Shown piece after piece: positions 23,049 to 32,332 of a stretch of 64,000 bases of DNA. How positions within the stretch are numbered: the first letter of the stretch is position 1; the number at the start of each line of letters is the position of its first letter. The DNA comes from DASZTV01 sp036267875 (GTDB lineage Bacteria > Actinomycetota > Actinomycetes > JAFAQI01). The stretch lies in the NCBI GenBank assembly GCA_036267875.1, contig DATAVE010000117.1, positions 1 to 64,000 on the forward strand, read 5' to 3'. The position numbers were made by a program, and so were the translations under genes. The notes beneath the pieces are model-generated. The model made no database searches, was not told the DNA's origin, and saw nothing but the letters and a program-made list of their open reading frames with translations.

Positions 23049-24029
23049 ATGCGAACGCGATTGAGCATGAAGCCGACCGGCTGGTTCCAGATCGGTTGGT
23101 CGTCGACGGTGCCCGAGCGCGGTGTCGTGCCGTTGCGCTACTTCGGCCAGGACCTGGTCGCCTGGCGTGACGTGAACGGCACAGCGCACGTCTTCGACGC
23201 GTACTGCCAGCATCTCGGCGCGAACCTGGCGTTCGGCGGCTGCGTGACCGACGACGGGATCCAATGTCCGTTCCATGGCTGGGTTTGGAGCTCCGCTGGC
23301 CGCAACGTCTCAGTGCCGTACCAGGACCGCCCGAACACCGCGCGCCGGATTCGCGTCTGGCCGGTCGTCGAGCTCAACGAGGTGCTGTTCCTATGGCACG
23401 ACGTCGAAGCTCGTGAGCCGTTCTTCGAAGTTCCTGACTTCACGAGGGATATCAGCGCGCACATCGTCGGGCGCACCTTCCAGCCGGCTCTGCCTGACGC
23501 GGTCTCGCACTTTCCGAAGACCCGGATCCACCCGCAGGTGGTGGTCGAGAACGTCGTCGACACCCAGCACTTCCGCTACGTCCACGGCACCGATCGGGCG
23601 CCGGTGATCCTGAGCGAGGCCATCACCGAGAACACCTGGAACGCCGTCGCGGGCTTCGGTCGACGTTGGGCGGACGGGGTGGACCGACCCGATGACCGCA
23701 GGAACACGATCACGATCCATTGGGCCGGCGTCGGGATCTCGTTCAACGCCGAGCAGACCCCTGACGGGTGGCGGGTGGTGTGCATCTCGACCACTCCGGT
23801 CGATGACGACACGAGTGAGATGTTCGGGACCTACTGGCTCGAGGAGAGTCCTGGGTCGTCCGACGCCGACCGGGCGACGCGCCTCGACGCCATCCGGGCG
23901 GCACTTCCACAGGACATCGTGATCTGGGACAACCAGATCTGGCTCGACCCGCCGGGTCTCGCCACCTCGGAAGCCGCCGGCTTCCGCAAGCTGCGTCGCT
24001 GGACCGAAAAGTTCTATCCGTCGGCGTGA
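23049..24029 (+). CDS. KshA-like Rieske non-heme iron oxygenase
   Basis: A 326-residue oxygenase subunit. The Rieske [2Fe-2S] ligands are C53-x-H55 (CQHLG) and C73-x2-H76 (CPFHGW). The mononuclear iron ligands are probably H174 and H179 with D171 bridging, in ENVVDTQHFRYVHGT. The segments PTGWFQIGWS, KYFGQDL-type RYFGQDLVAWR, YCQHLGANLAFGG and RPNTARRIRVWPVVE are very close to 3-ketosteroid 9-alpha-hydroxylase oxygenases (KshA). It is shorter than typical KshA (about 380), missing part of the C-terminus. A reductase partner (KshB) is not in the window. The start is ATG 23049 (GGGAG at 23032) or ATG 23067. Likely hydroxylates a steroid or similar polycyclic. Confidence 0.87.
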   Translation: MRTRLSMKPTGWFQIGWSSTVPERGVVPLRYFGQDLVAWRDVNGTAHVFDAYCQHLGANLAFGGCVTDDGIQCPFHGWVWSSAGRNVSVPYQDRPNTARRIRVWPVVELNEVLFLWHDVEAREPFFEVPDFTRDISAHIVGRTFQPALPDAVSHFPKTRIHPQVVVENVVDTQHFRYVHGTDRAPVILSEAITENTWNAVAGFGRRWADGVDRPDDRRNTITIHWAGVGISFNAEQTPDGWRVVCISTTPVDDDTSEMFGTYWLEESPGSSDADRATRLDAIRAALPQDIVIWDNQIWLDPPGLATSEAAGFRKLRRWTEKFYPSA

Positions 24030-24048
24030 TCCCCGAAGCCCTTATCCG

Positions 24049-24077
24049 TTGACCTATTAATATCAATCGCCTACTGT
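24049..24077 (+). promoter_or_regulatory. Sigma-70-type promoter before aldehyde dehydrogenase
   Basis: TTGACC (24049-24054) and TACTGT (24072-24077) are separated by exactly 17 bases, a good vegetative promoter. The spacer contains the palindrome TATTAATA (24055-24062) within ATTAATATC (24056-24064), which recurs in reverse as GATATTAAT in the divergent promoter at 8608-8616. A repressor bound there would block the promoter. Confidence 0.55.
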
Positions 24078-24112
24078 CCGGGCCCGAGGGGACGAGGCGA
24101 AGGTGGTTGTCA

Positions 24113-25573
24113 ATGGGTGAAAGCCGCATGCTGATCGACGGCAAGCTGGTCGGTGCAACGTCGGGAAAGACCTTCGACAACATCAACCCGACCACCGAAG
24201 AGGTGATCGGCGCCGTCGCCGATGCAACCGCGGAGGAAATGGGTACGGCGATCGCCGCCGCGCGGCGTGCCTTCGACGAGTCCGACTGGGCTACCGATCG
24301 CGAGCTGCGCAAGAGGTGCCTCCAGCAGCTGCAGGACGCCATCGAGGCCGAGCGCGAAGAGCTGCGGGCTGAGCTGGTGGCGGAGGTCGGCGCGCCGATC
24401 CTGCTGACCTACGGCCCGCAGCTGGACGGCCCCCTCGAGGACGGCCTGCGCTGGCCGATCAAGATGATCGACGACTTTCCCTGGGACCGCGCGCTCGATG
24501 ACGCCGCACCGTTCGGGATGCCGAGCCGACGCGGGGTGTGGAAGGAGCCGGTCGGCGTCGTCGGCGCGATCGTGCCGTGGAACTTCCCGTTCGAGGTGAC
24601 GATCAACAAGATCGCGCAGATCCTGGCGACCGGGAACACCACCGTGCTGAAGCCGGCCCCGGACACGCCGTTCAACGCGACTCGGCTGGGCCGTCTTGTC
24701 GCGGAGAAGACCGAGATTCCCCCTGGTGTGTTCAACGTCGTGACGTCGTCGGACCACCTTGTCGGCGAGGAGCTCACCCTCGATCCACGCGTGGACATGG
24801 TCTCGTTCACCGGCTCGACCGTGGTCGGCAAGCGGATCATGGAGAAGGGCGCCGCGACGCTCAAGCGCGTGTTCCTGGAGCTCGGCGGGAAGTCGGCTGC
24901 CGTCTTCTTGGACGACGCCGATCTTGCCGCCACTCTTCCCGGTGCCGCCTTCGGGATCTGCATGCACGCCGGCCAGGGCTGCGCCTTGCAGAGCCGGGTC
25001 CTCGTGCCTCGTGCGCGTTACGAGGAGGCGGTCGAGATCCTCGCTGGCACGATGTCGGCGATCCCGTACGGCGACCCTGCCGACCCCAACATGGTCATGG
25101 GTCCGCAGATCAGCGCCAAGCAGCGCGACCGCGTTCTTGACTACATCGAGAAGGGCAAGGCCGAGGGTGCTCGCGTCGTCGTCGGCGGCGGTCGTCCGGC
25201 GCATCTGGACAAAGGCTGGTTCATCGAGCCGACGTTGTTCGCCGACGTAGACAACTCAATGACGATCTCGCAAGAAGAGATCTTCGGACCCGTCCTGTGC
25301 GTGCTGCCGTTCGACGACGACGAGGACGCCCTGCGGATCACCAACGACAGTTCCTATGGATTGTCCGGCGGCGTCTTCTCTGGTGACGAGGAGCGCGCGA
25401 CCCGATTCGCGCGGCGAGTGAGAACCGGGTCGATCAGCGTCAACGGCGGGATCTGGTACGGCGCCGACTCGCCGTACGGTGGGTACAAGACCTCAGGGGT
25501 CGGACGCCAGAACGGCATCGAGGGTTTCGAGCAGTACCTCGAAACCAAAGCGGTGGCGTGGCCCGCGGGCTGA
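24113..25573 (+). CDS. Aldehyde dehydrogenase, NAD(P)-dependent
   Basis: A 486-residue member of the ALDH superfamily, oxidising an aldehyde to its acid in the cytosol. The catalytic Cys290 is in HAGQGCALQSR and the general base Glu256 in LELGGKS. The cofactor-binding pieces PWNFPFEVTI, LKPAPDTPFN and FTGSTVVGK are normal, and the C-terminus has the oligomerisation pattern GGYKTSGVGRQNGIEGFEQY. ATG at 24113 (AAGGTGG upstream) is chosen over TTG at 24107. It lies directly behind a clear promoter and upstream of a FadR-like regulator. It probably oxidises an aldehyde made by the P450, Rieske oxygenase or aldolase steps. Confidence 0.93.
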   Translation: MGESRMLIDGKLVGATSGKTFDNINPTTEEVIGAVADATAEEMGTAIAAARRAFDESDWATDRELRKRCLQQLQDAIEAEREELRAELVAEVGAPILLTYGPQLDGPLEDGLRWPIKMIDDFPWDRALDDAAPFGMPSRRGVWKEPVGVVGAIVPWNFPFEVTINKIAQILATGNTTVLKPAPDTPFNATRLGRLVAEKTEIPPGVFNVVTSSDHLVGEELTLDPRVDMVSFTGSTVVGKRIMEKGAATLKRVFLELGGKSAAVFLDDADLAATLPGAAFGICMHAGQGCALQSRVLVPRARYEEAVEILAGTMSAIPYGDPADPNMVMGPQISAKQRDRVLDYIEKGKAEGARVVVGGGRPAHLDKGWFIEPTLFADVDNSMTISQEEIFGPVLCVLPFDDDEDALRITNDSSYGLSGGVFSGDEERATRFARRVRTGSISVNGGIWYGADSPYGGYKTSGVGRQNGIEGFEQYLETKAVAWPAG

Positions 25574-25611
25574 CCACGCACCTGGCTGCCGGACCAAGTG
25601 TCGGGGCCGGT

Positions 25612-26376
25612 GTGAGCGGAAACGCGATCCGGGTCCCGAAAGCCGCGGAGTTGGTTGCAGTGGCGCTTCGTCGCCAGATCGTCAGCGCGCAGCTTGCCGA
25701 CGGGGCGACGTTGCCGACCGAGGCGGACCTCATGGCGCAGTTCAACGTCTCGCGCGCAACGCTGCGTGAGGCCTTCCGCATCCTCGAGTCGGAGAACCTG
25801 ATCGAGGTACGCCGCGGCCCGCACGGTGGGGCGCGAGTGAAGCCGCCATCCGCGAATGTGGCAGCACGCTATGCCGGGTTGGTTCTCCAGCACCGGGTGA
25901 CAGCGATGGCCGATGTCTACGAGGCGCGGACGGTGATCGAGGGCCGGCTCGCGCGCGCCGTAGTGGAGCGGGCCACGCCCAGTGCGCTGGCGCGGCTCGA
26001 TCTCGAGCTGGCCGCGGGCGGGGCTGTCGTCGACGACCCGCAGGCGTTCGCCGATCACGACATCAGCTTCCATCTGCTGATCGCGGCGCTCGCCGGCAAC
26101 GAGACGATCGAGCTGCTCGTTCACATGCTCTACAGCATCGTGGGCGTTGCGCGGCGGGAGTACGTCGCGGCGTCGGACGGAGATCGGGCGCTCCAGGAGG
26201 CCCGTCAGGTGCACCGAACTCATACGCGGCTGGTCGAGTTGATCCGAGCGAAGGACGCCGACACTGTGCACGCGCTCTGGGAGCGGCACCTCGCCGAGGT
26301 TCGCAAGCACTACCTCGCGATGCCTGCACCGGGTGCAGTTGTCGATCTGTTCCGCGTCACCGGCACGGAAGGTTAG
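25612..26376 (+). CDS. GntR-family (FadR-like, FCD domain) transcriptional regulator
   Basis: A 254-residue regulator with a winged helix-turn-helix (AIRVPKAAELVAVALRRQIV, VSRATLREAFRILESENLI, VRRGPHGGARV) and a complete FCD domain: DHDISFH, then AGNETIELLVHMLY and VHRTHTRLVELI, which supply the usual Asp and His ligands of the metal/effector site. The frame opens at 25558, overlapping the aldehyde dehydrogenase; GTG at 25612 is preferred because it gives the same short N-terminus as the paralogue at 36563. It is followed by an F420-type oxidoreductase gene with its own AGGAGG. Likely represses the downstream genes until an acyl-CoA or acid accumulates. Confidence 0.87.
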   Translation: MSGNAIRVPKAAELVAVALRRQIVSAQLADGATLPTEADLMAQFNVSRATLREAFRILESENLIEVRRGPHGGARVKPPSANVAARYAGLVLQHRVTAMADVYEARTVIEGRLARAVVERATPSALARLDLELAAGGAVVDDPQAFADHDISFHLLIAALAGNETIELLVHMLYSIVGVARREYVAASDGDRALQEARQVHRTHTRLVELIRAKDADTVHALWERHLAEVRKHYLAMPAPGAVVDLFRVTGTEG

Positions 26377-26391
26377 GAGGCAGCGCCGTCC

Positions 26392-27291
26392 ATGAGGTTC
26401 ATGTTTCAGTACCCCGACGTCACCGGCACGGACATCGACATGCTCGACTGCGGGCCGGTGGACGAGGTCGCCAGGGCGGCGGAGGACGCGGGCTTCATGG
26501 GATTCGCGTTCACCGAGCATCCCGCGCCTGGCGCCAAGTGGCTCATGTCGGGCGGTCACCAGTCCCTCGACCCCTTCGTCGGCCTTGCGTATGCCGCCGC
26601 GGCAACAACGAAGATCAGGCTGCTGACCTATCTGTCCGTCGTTCCGTACCGCAATCCGTTGCTGCTCGCAAAGTCCGCTGCCACCGTCGACAAGATCTCC
26701 GGCGGGCGGTTCATTCTCGGGGTCGGTACTGGCTACCTCAAAGGCGAGTTTCACGCGTTGGGTGCCGACTTCGACGAGCGCAACGCGCTGTTCGACGAGG
26801 CGCTCGATGTCCTGCCGCAGCACTGGTCAGGGGAGCCCTTCAGCTATCAGGGTCGCCATTTCGAGGCACGTGACGTGGTGGGGCGCCCACGTCCGGTTCA
26901 GTTGCCGATCCCGATCTGGATCGGCGGCAACTCGGCGCTGACCAGGCGTCGGGTTGCCGAGCGTGCCCAGGGCTGGATGCCCTTGAGTGGCACGCCCGAG
27001 CTGTTCCGGACGACGAGGACGGCACCGCTCGACGAGAAGAAAGAGCTGACTGCGGCGATCGCGGACCTGCGCGCCGCGGCCGGCGACCGTGGTCAGTCGC
27101 TCGATGTGATGGTCGCTCACACCGACCTCGGAATCGCCGATCCTGATGCGGACCTCGCGAAGCACGCTGAGCAGTTCGCCGCTTATGAGGCGGCCGGCGC
27201 CACGTGGGTGATGATCCCGGGCGCGACCTACACCCGTCGTGACACGCTCGACTTCCTCGAGCGCTTCGGTTCGTCAGTCATCGGCGCATGA
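26392..27291 (+). CDS. Luciferase-like F420/FMN-dependent oxidoreductase
   Basis: A 299-residue TIM-barrel protein of the luciferase-like monooxygenase superfamily; in actinobacteria this subgroup usually uses coenzyme F420. Family blocks are AEDAGFMGFAFTEHP, TYLSVVPYRNPLLLAKS, SGGRFILGVGTGYLKGEF, YQGRHFEA and RPVQLPIPIWIGGNS. The ATG has AGGAGG about 12 bases upstream. The 3' end overlaps the VOC gene by four bases, so the two proteins are coupled. It could reduce an enone or open a ring by oxygenation; the family spans both chemistries. The truncated relative at 20761-21087 shows that a second copy was lost. Confidence 0.87.
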   Translation: MRFMFQYPDVTGTDIDMLDCGPVDEVARAAEDAGFMGFAFTEHPAPGAKWLMSGGHQSLDPFVGLAYAAAATTKIRLLTYLSVVPYRNPLLLAKSAATVDKISGGRFILGVGTGYLKGEFHALGADFDERNALFDEALDVLPQHWSGEPFSYQGRHFEARDVVGRPRPVQLPIPIWIGGNSALTRRRVAERAQGWMPLSGTPELFRTTRTAPLDEKKELTAAIADLRAAAGDRGQSLDVMVAHTDLGIADPDADLAKHAEQFAAYEAAGATWVMIPGATYTRRDTLDFLERFGSSVIGA

Positions 27292-28163
27292 CGAGCCCGG
27301 CGCACGTGCACAGCATGATGCACTGCAACCTCAACACCCGTGACCTCGCCGCGGCAGCCCGCTTCTACGCCGAGTTGCTCGACCTGGCCCCGGGAATGAA
27401 GACCGCGAGGGTGCCGACAGATGGCACTGGCCTGGGCGTCGAGGGCCTGGCGACTTCCGAGGTTTGGTTCATGTACGACCACCGCGGACCGCGCGCCGCG
27501 CCGGGGCTCGAGCTTCAGGAATGGGACGTACCGGCACTTGTCGGCACGCACCCCAGCGAGCCGAACCACGTCGGGCTGATCGCGGTCGGCTACGCCGTTC
27601 CCGAACTCGACGTGACTGGCGCCACGTTGTGGCCCGCTCGGGGCGAGCTTCGCCCGGTGGTGACTGTCGTCGACGGCGACGACGTGCCGGTCGAACGGAT
27701 CCTTGCAGGACCGGGCACGACGTCCCCGGTCTTCTCGCATGTGCGCATCAACTGCTCGGATCTCGAGCGCTCCCAGCAGTGGTACGCGAGGCTCGGATTC
27801 GAGCCGGTTGGCCAGCCGGTCCACGTCGTGGGGGACCGGCACGTCAAGAGCCAGACGTTGGAGTGCGCGAGTGAGCAGTCATTCGCGATCGAGCTGACCC
27901 AGTGGTTGACGCCGGAGCCGGTCGGCGCGGCGGCCTCACCGGCCTACCACCGGGGCCTCTACCGGATCGCACTCGGCGTCGAGGACGTGAAGGAGGCGTA
28001 CAACGTGCTCGTCCAGGACCGTCCCGACATCGACGAGCCGCTCTGGGTAGAGCTGCCGGGAACGAGGCTCGGCGGCGTGTGGGTCATGTTCTTGAAGGAC
28101 CCGGACGGTGTGGTCGTCGAGCTCGTACAGCGGCCGATCTCTGCGATGACCGGACAGAAATGA
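27288..28163 (+). CDS. Two-domain VOC (glyoxalase/extradiol dioxygenase) family protein
   Basis: A 291-residue protein with two vicinal-oxygen-chelate modules, residues about 8-140 and 148-285. Metal-ligand candidates are His12 (MMHCNLNTRDL), His in FSHVRINCSD near 149, Glu in FAIELTQW near 200 and Glu in VVVELVQRP near 281. The arrangement is like type I extradiol dioxygenases or two-domain isomerases/epimerases. It overlaps the preceding oxidoreductase gene by four bases and ends the transcription unit that begins with the FadR-like regulator. Ring cleavage of a catecholic intermediate is plausible but not proved, since the canonical extradiol fingerprint is not complete. Confidence 0.78.
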   Translation: MTSPAHVHSMMHCNLNTRDLAAAARFYAELLDLAPGMKTARVPTDGTGLGVEGLATSEVWFMYDHRGPRAAPGLELQEWDVPALVGTHPSEPNHVGLIAVGYAVPELDVTGATLWPARGELRPVVTVVDGDDVPVERILAGPGTTSPVFSHVRINCSDLERSQQWYARLGFEPVGQPVHVVGDRHVKSQTLECASEQSFAIELTQWLTPEPVGAAASPAYHRGLYRIALGVEDVKEAYNVLVQDRPDIDEPLWVELPGTRLGGVWVMFLKDPDGVVVELVQRPISAMTGQK

Positions 28164-28309
28164 GCCGGGGTTCCGGAATCATCCAATGCATTAAGCGGAT
28201 ATGACCTGGTTGGCGTGGTGGAATCTTGTCGAAACCCTATCGATACTGCCGCGTAACCCGTATGGTCCGCAGCACGCGGGAAGACCTGAGCGCCAAGGAG
28301 GGCTTGTCA

Positions 28310-29545
28310 ATGGTTCGAGGTATGGCTTTGAGAATGGGCTCGGCGGTGATCGCCGTCGTCGCGTTCGCTGGTGCCTGCAGTAGCAGCAGCAGTGGTGGGG
28401 GAAACACCCCAACCGGTGGCGGCTCGTCCGCACCCACGTTGACGGGATCTCCGATCAACATCGGTGACGTCGGGACCTACAGCGGCTTCTCCTCCGAAGC
28501 GTCCGACCAGGGCTTGTCGGCGATGACCGCCTGGGTCGACTACACCAACGCGAACGGCGGAATCAACGGACACCCGGTCAAGCTGTTCACCAAGGATGAC
28601 GCCGGTTCGGCGACCAAGGCACTTGCCGCAGTCAAGGAGCTCGTGGAGCAGGACCACGTCATCGCGATCGTGGGTCAGCACGAGTCGGGTCTCGAGGCGT
28701 CATGGGAGAAGTACATCGACGCGGCGAAGATCCCCGTGATCGGCGGCATCGCGTCGTCGGCCGCGTGGCTCACCGACTCGAACTTCTACCCGTCGAACCT
28801 CACCCCGGTGAACACCCTCACCATGTCCGTTTACGCCACGGTGCTTGCCAAGGAGGCCTCCTTCGGCGTCGTCTACTGCGCCGAGGTGCCTGGGTGCGCC
28901 CAGGCCGCAACGTTGACCGCGGGCGCAGCAAAGGAACTGCACATCACCTACGCAGGCGGTCTGTCGATCTCGGCATCCTCCTCGAGCTACGCGGCGCAGT
29001 GCCTCCAGCTCAAGAACAAGGGCGCAGCCTCCGTGTTCACGGCGACGTCGATCGACGTGTCCGAACGGCTGATCGCGAACTGCACGTCGCAGGGATTCTC
29101 TCCGACCTGGATAGACGACACCGAGAACTGGGGTGCGTCGCACACCGCGAACTCGGTCTGGGATGGCGCCTGGATCTACGCAGATGGTGTCGGCTGGCTG
29201 TCACAGAAGCCGGCGATGGTGGCATTCCGGTCCGCGATGGCGCAGTACGAGCCGAAGGCGGACATCAACACCGCGGCCGCATCGACGAGCTGGGGTGCCG
29301 GCGAGCTGTTCAAGGCGGCGGCATCGAGCATCGCGGCAAGTGCGACGCCGACGGCGGCGGCCGTCATCACAGGCTTGGACGGTCTCGGGCCGAACTTCAC
29401 CGCTGGCGGGACGATCCCGCCAGTGACGTTCACGGCGGGCGCACCCGCAAAGCAGCAGCCGTGCGCCAGCTACTTCAAGGTGGTGGACAAGAAGCTCACC
29501 ACGCCCGAAGGTACTGAGATGGTGTGCCTCCCGGCCAGCAGCTGA
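28310..29545 (+). CDS. Substrate-binding lipoprotein of second Liv-type importer
   Basis: A 411-residue LivK-like receptor. The signal peptide ends in a lipobox AGAC with Cys23, followed by a Ser/Gly linker and the binding fold starting at INIGDVGTYSGFSSEA. Family blocks WVDYTNANGGINGHPV, VKELVEQDHVIAIVG and AVITGLDGLG are clear. The chosen ATG has AAGGAGG eight bases upstream; the longer frame from 28226 lacks a signal. The 146-bp gap before it holds no promoter I can define with confidence (TTGTCG at 28226 lacks a matching -10). It feeds the fused transporter directly downstream. It is homologous to the receptor at 15409 but with a much shorter linker. Confidence 0.92.
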   Translation: MVRGMALRMGSAVIAVVAFAGACSSSSSGGGNTPTGGGSSAPTLTGSPINIGDVGTYSGFSSEASDQGLSAMTAWVDYTNANGGINGHPVKLFTKDDAGSATKALAAVKELVEQDHVIAIVGQHESGLEASWEKYIDAAKIPVIGGIASSAAWLTDSNFYPSNLTPVNTLTMSVYATVLAKEASFGVVYCAEVPGCAQAATLTAGAAKELHITYAGGLSISASSSSYAAQCLQLKNKGAASVFTATSIDVSERLIANCTSQGFSPTWIDDTENWGASHTANSVWDGAWIYADGVGWLSQKPAMVAFRSAMAQYEPKADINTAAASTSWGAGELFKAAASSIAASATPTAAAVITGLDGLGPNFTAGGTIPPVTFTAGAPAKQQPCASYFKVVDKKLTTPEGTEMVCLPASS

Positions 29546-29569
29546 TCTGGTGGTGGTGACGGTCAGGCC

Positions 29570-32332
29570 ATGAGCGATCTCCTCCCGTTTGTCATTCTTG
29601 GCATCGTCTCGGGGTCCGTTTATGGCCTGGCCGCCACCGGCCTGGTGCTGACGTACAAGACGTCAGGCATCTTCAACTTTGCTCACGGCGCGGTCGCGAC
29701 CACTGCGGCGTACGCCTTCTTCTCACTGCACGACGACCACGGCGTTGCCTGGCCGATCGCCGGCATTCTCAGCGTGTTCGTGCTCGGGCCAGCTCTCGGT
29801 GTCGTCCTCGAGCTGATGGCCAGGCGGCTCGCTGACACGGCTGCCATCTACAAGATCGTGGCAACGGTCGGGCTGATCCTCGTCACGGATGGCTTCTTCT
29901 CGGCGCGGTTCGGGTCCGAGGTAGCGGGCTTCCCGTCATACCTCCCGACCGGGCAGGCGTTTGCGCTCGATGGCGCAAACATCGACTGGGACCAGGTCAT
30001 CATCACGCTCATCGCGTTGGCCTCGACGATCGTGCTGTACGGGTTCATGCGGATGACCCGGACGGGTCTGGCAATGCGCGGCGTCGTCGACAACGCCGAG
30101 CTCCTCGATCTATCGGGTACCAGCCCGGTGCGCGTGCGACGTGCATCGTGGATGATCGGCGCGACCGTCGCCTCGCTCGCCGGCGTGCTGCTCGCGCCGA
30201 GTCTCAGTCTCGACGCACTACAGCTCACGCTCCTGGTGCTGCAGGCGTTCGGCGCCGCGGCGCTCGGCTACTTCTCGAGCCTGCCGATGAGCTACGCGGG
30301 CGGTCTGCTCGTCGGCATCGCTGCGTCCATCGCAACGAAGTACGGCGCGCTGACCCATCCCAACGCACTGCGGTCGGGACTTCCGGCGAGCGTGCCCTTC
30401 CTCGTCCTTTTCCTCGTGCTGGTCGTCACTCCGCGGCGCCGGCTGCTCGACCGCCGACTGACCTCACGAACCGCGGTTGCGAGCCTCTGGCGGGCGCCGG
30501 CGCGGGTCCAGGTGGCCGGCGGCGCGGTCCTCCTGGCGGGGCTGGTCATCATCCCCTTTGCGGTGAGTGACGCGAAGCTCGGTTTCTACACCGTGATGCT
30601 GTGCACCGTCGTCCTGTTCCTGTCTCTCGGCTTGCTGATCAGGACCTCCGGCCAGGTGTCGCTGGCACACGCCGGCTTTGCCGCGATCGGCGCTGCGTCG
30701 ATGGCCCACTTCACCACCGGCGTCGGGATGCCGTGGCTGCTCGCCTTGGTCCTCGCGGGTCTTGTCGCGGTACCAGTCGGTGCCTTCATCGCGGTTCCGG
30801 CGATCCGGCTGTCAGGAGTCTTCCTCGCACTGGCGACCTTCGGGTTCGGGATCACGTTGCAGCAGATGGGCTATCCGTTGCATCTGCTGTTCGGAACCGG
30901 CGCGGACGGTCTGGTCGAGCCGAGACCGTCCGGGTTCGGTGGCGACAAGAGCTACTACTTCCTGGTGTTGATCGTTGCCGTTGCCGCAGCCGGCGCGGTT
31001 CTGTGGCTGCAACGGGGCCGGCTCGGACGGCTGTTGCGCGGTCTGGGGGACTCGCCGATCGCGTTGTCGACTCATGGCGCGAGTGTCAACACCACGAGGG
31101 TGTTGGTGTTCTGCATCTCTGCGTTCCTCGCGGCGATCTACGGCGGGTTGTACGGCGGTGCCGTGACGGTGGTGACCGGTTCAGACTCTGCGTTCCTGCC
31201 CTTCTCCTCGCTGATCGTCGTCGCGGTGCTGACCATCGCGCCAGGTCGCGAGCCTTGGTATGCGTTCTTCGCCGCGGCGGCGATGATCATTCCGCCTGCA
31301 TACATCACCAACGCGGACGTGACCAACTGGCTGAATGTGATCTTCGGTATCGCCGCGGTGCTGGTGTCGATGCGCGGTGGCAACGTGCCGATCCCAGGTG
31401 TGCGCGAGCTCGTCGATCGACTCGGTGGCCGTACCGCGGTCGCATCGGGGCCGGTGGCCCGCGTCGACGACACGACCGAGGAGCCCGCGCCGGCCCAGCC
31501 ACCCGGTGCGCCCGTCGCCGAGGTCGGTCGCGTCGGCACGGGGCTGGTGGTCTCGGACCTGACTGTCACTTTTGGTGGGCACACCGCCGTACGGTCGTTC
31601 GGTCTGTCCGCGCCCAGGGGGCAGGTCACCGGCCTGATCGGACCGAACGGTGCCGGCAAGACGACGACGTTCAACGCGTGCTGCGGGCTGCTGCGGCCGG
31701 GTTCCGGGACGGTGTCGCTGGACGGTCGGGACGTCACGCGCCTGTCGCCGGCAGCTCGCGCCAGGCTCGGTCTTGGCCGGACGTTCCAGAAGATGGAGCT
31801 GTTCGACTCCATGACAGTCAGCGACAACATCGCATTGGGTCGTGAGGCGTCGCTCGCGGGGATGCGGCCGCTGCGGCATGTCGCGCCGCGCCGGGGCGAT
31901 CGCGCATCGATCGACGACGCCGTGACGTCTGCCGCGCAAACATGTGGGATCAGTGACTGGATGGACCGCCCAGTGGGCAGTCTGTCGACTGGGGAGCGAC
32001 GTCTCGTCGAGCTGGCCCGGTCTCTCGCCGGACCGTTCGACCTGTTGCTGCTCGACGAGCCGTCGTCGGGACTCAACCGGGTCGAGACGGAACGACTCGG
32101 CCGGGTGCTGACCAGGGTGATCGGCGAACGCGACATCGGGATACTGCTCACCGAACACGACATGGCACTGGTGACGCAGGTCTGCTCCTATATCTATGTG
32201 CTCGACTTCGGTGCGCAGATCTTCGAGGGGACTCCGGCCGAGGTCATGCGCAGCGCCGAGGTGCGGGCTGCCTATCTTGGCTCGGAGGCGCCGGCCTTGC
32301 CCGATGCCGCCTCTGATGCGGTGGGCCCGTGA
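29570..32332 (+). CDS. Triple-fusion ABC importer: LivH-LivM permeases plus LivG ATPase
   Basis: A single 920-residue chain. Residues about 1-290 are the LivH-like permease (GSVYGLAATGLVLTYK, FNFAHGA). About 320-600 are the LivM-like permease (RTSGQVSLAHAGFAAIGA, LSGVFLALATFGFG). A Pro/Ala/Glu-rich linker (EEPAPAQPPGAP) runs to about 640. About 645-905 are the LivG ATPase, with Walker A GPNGAGKTT near 692, signature LSTGERRLVELAR, Walker B LLLDEPSSGLN and switch LTEHDMA. No stop or frame slip separates the parts. Only the LivF-type ATPase is encoded separately, just downstream with a four-base overlap. The first importer here (11953-14699) keeps permease and ATPase apart, so this is a derived fusion. 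Confidence 0.93.
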   Translation: MSDLLPFVILGIVSGSVYGLAATGLVLTYKTSGIFNFAHGAVATTAAYAFFSLHDDHGVAWPIAGILSVFVLGPALGVVLELMARRLADTAAIYKIVATVGLILVTDGFFSARFGSEVAGFPSYLPTGQAFALDGANIDWDQVIITLIALASTIVLYGFMRMTRTGLAMRGVVDNAELLDLSGTSPVRVRRASWMIGATVASLAGVLLAPSLSLDALQLTLLVLQAFGAAALGYFSSLPMSYAGGLLVGIAASIATKYGALTHPNALRSGLPASVPFLVLFLVLVVTPRRRLLDRRLTSRTAVASLWRAPARVQVAGGAVLLAGLVIIPFAVSDAKLGFYTVMLCTVVLFLSLGLLIRTSGQVSLAHAGFAAIGAASMAHFTTGVGMPWLLALVLAGLVAVPVGAFIAVPAIRLSGVFLALATFGFGITLQQMGYPLHLLFGTGADGLVEPRPSGFGGDKSYYFLVLIVAVAAAGAVLWLQRGRLGRLLRGLGDSPIALSTHGASVNTTRVLVFCISAFLAAIYGGLYGGAVTVVTGSDSAFLPFSSLIVVAVLTIAPGREPWYAFFAAAAMIIPPAYITNADVTNWLNVIFGIAAVLVSMRGGNVPIPGVRELVDRLGGRTAVASGPVARVDDTTEEPAPAQPPGAPVAEVGRVGTGLVVSDLTVTFGGHTAVRSFGLSAPRGQVTGLIGPNGAGKTTTFNACCGLLRPGSGTVSLDGRDVTRLSPAARARLGLGRTFQKMELFDSMTVSDNIALGREASLAGMRPLRHVAPRRGDRASIDDAVTSAAQTCGISDWMDRPVGSLSTGERRLVELARSLAGPFDLLLLDEPSSGLNRVETERLGRVLTRVIGERDIGILLTEHDMALVTQVCSYIYVLDFGAQIFEGTPAEVMRSAEVRAAYLGSEAPALPDAASDAVGP

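Noticed and set aside
28164..28309. Promoter at TTGTCG (28226) for the second Liv operon
   Set aside because: At 16-19 bases downstream there is no TAnnnT sequence, so I did not list it; the true promoter is not identified.
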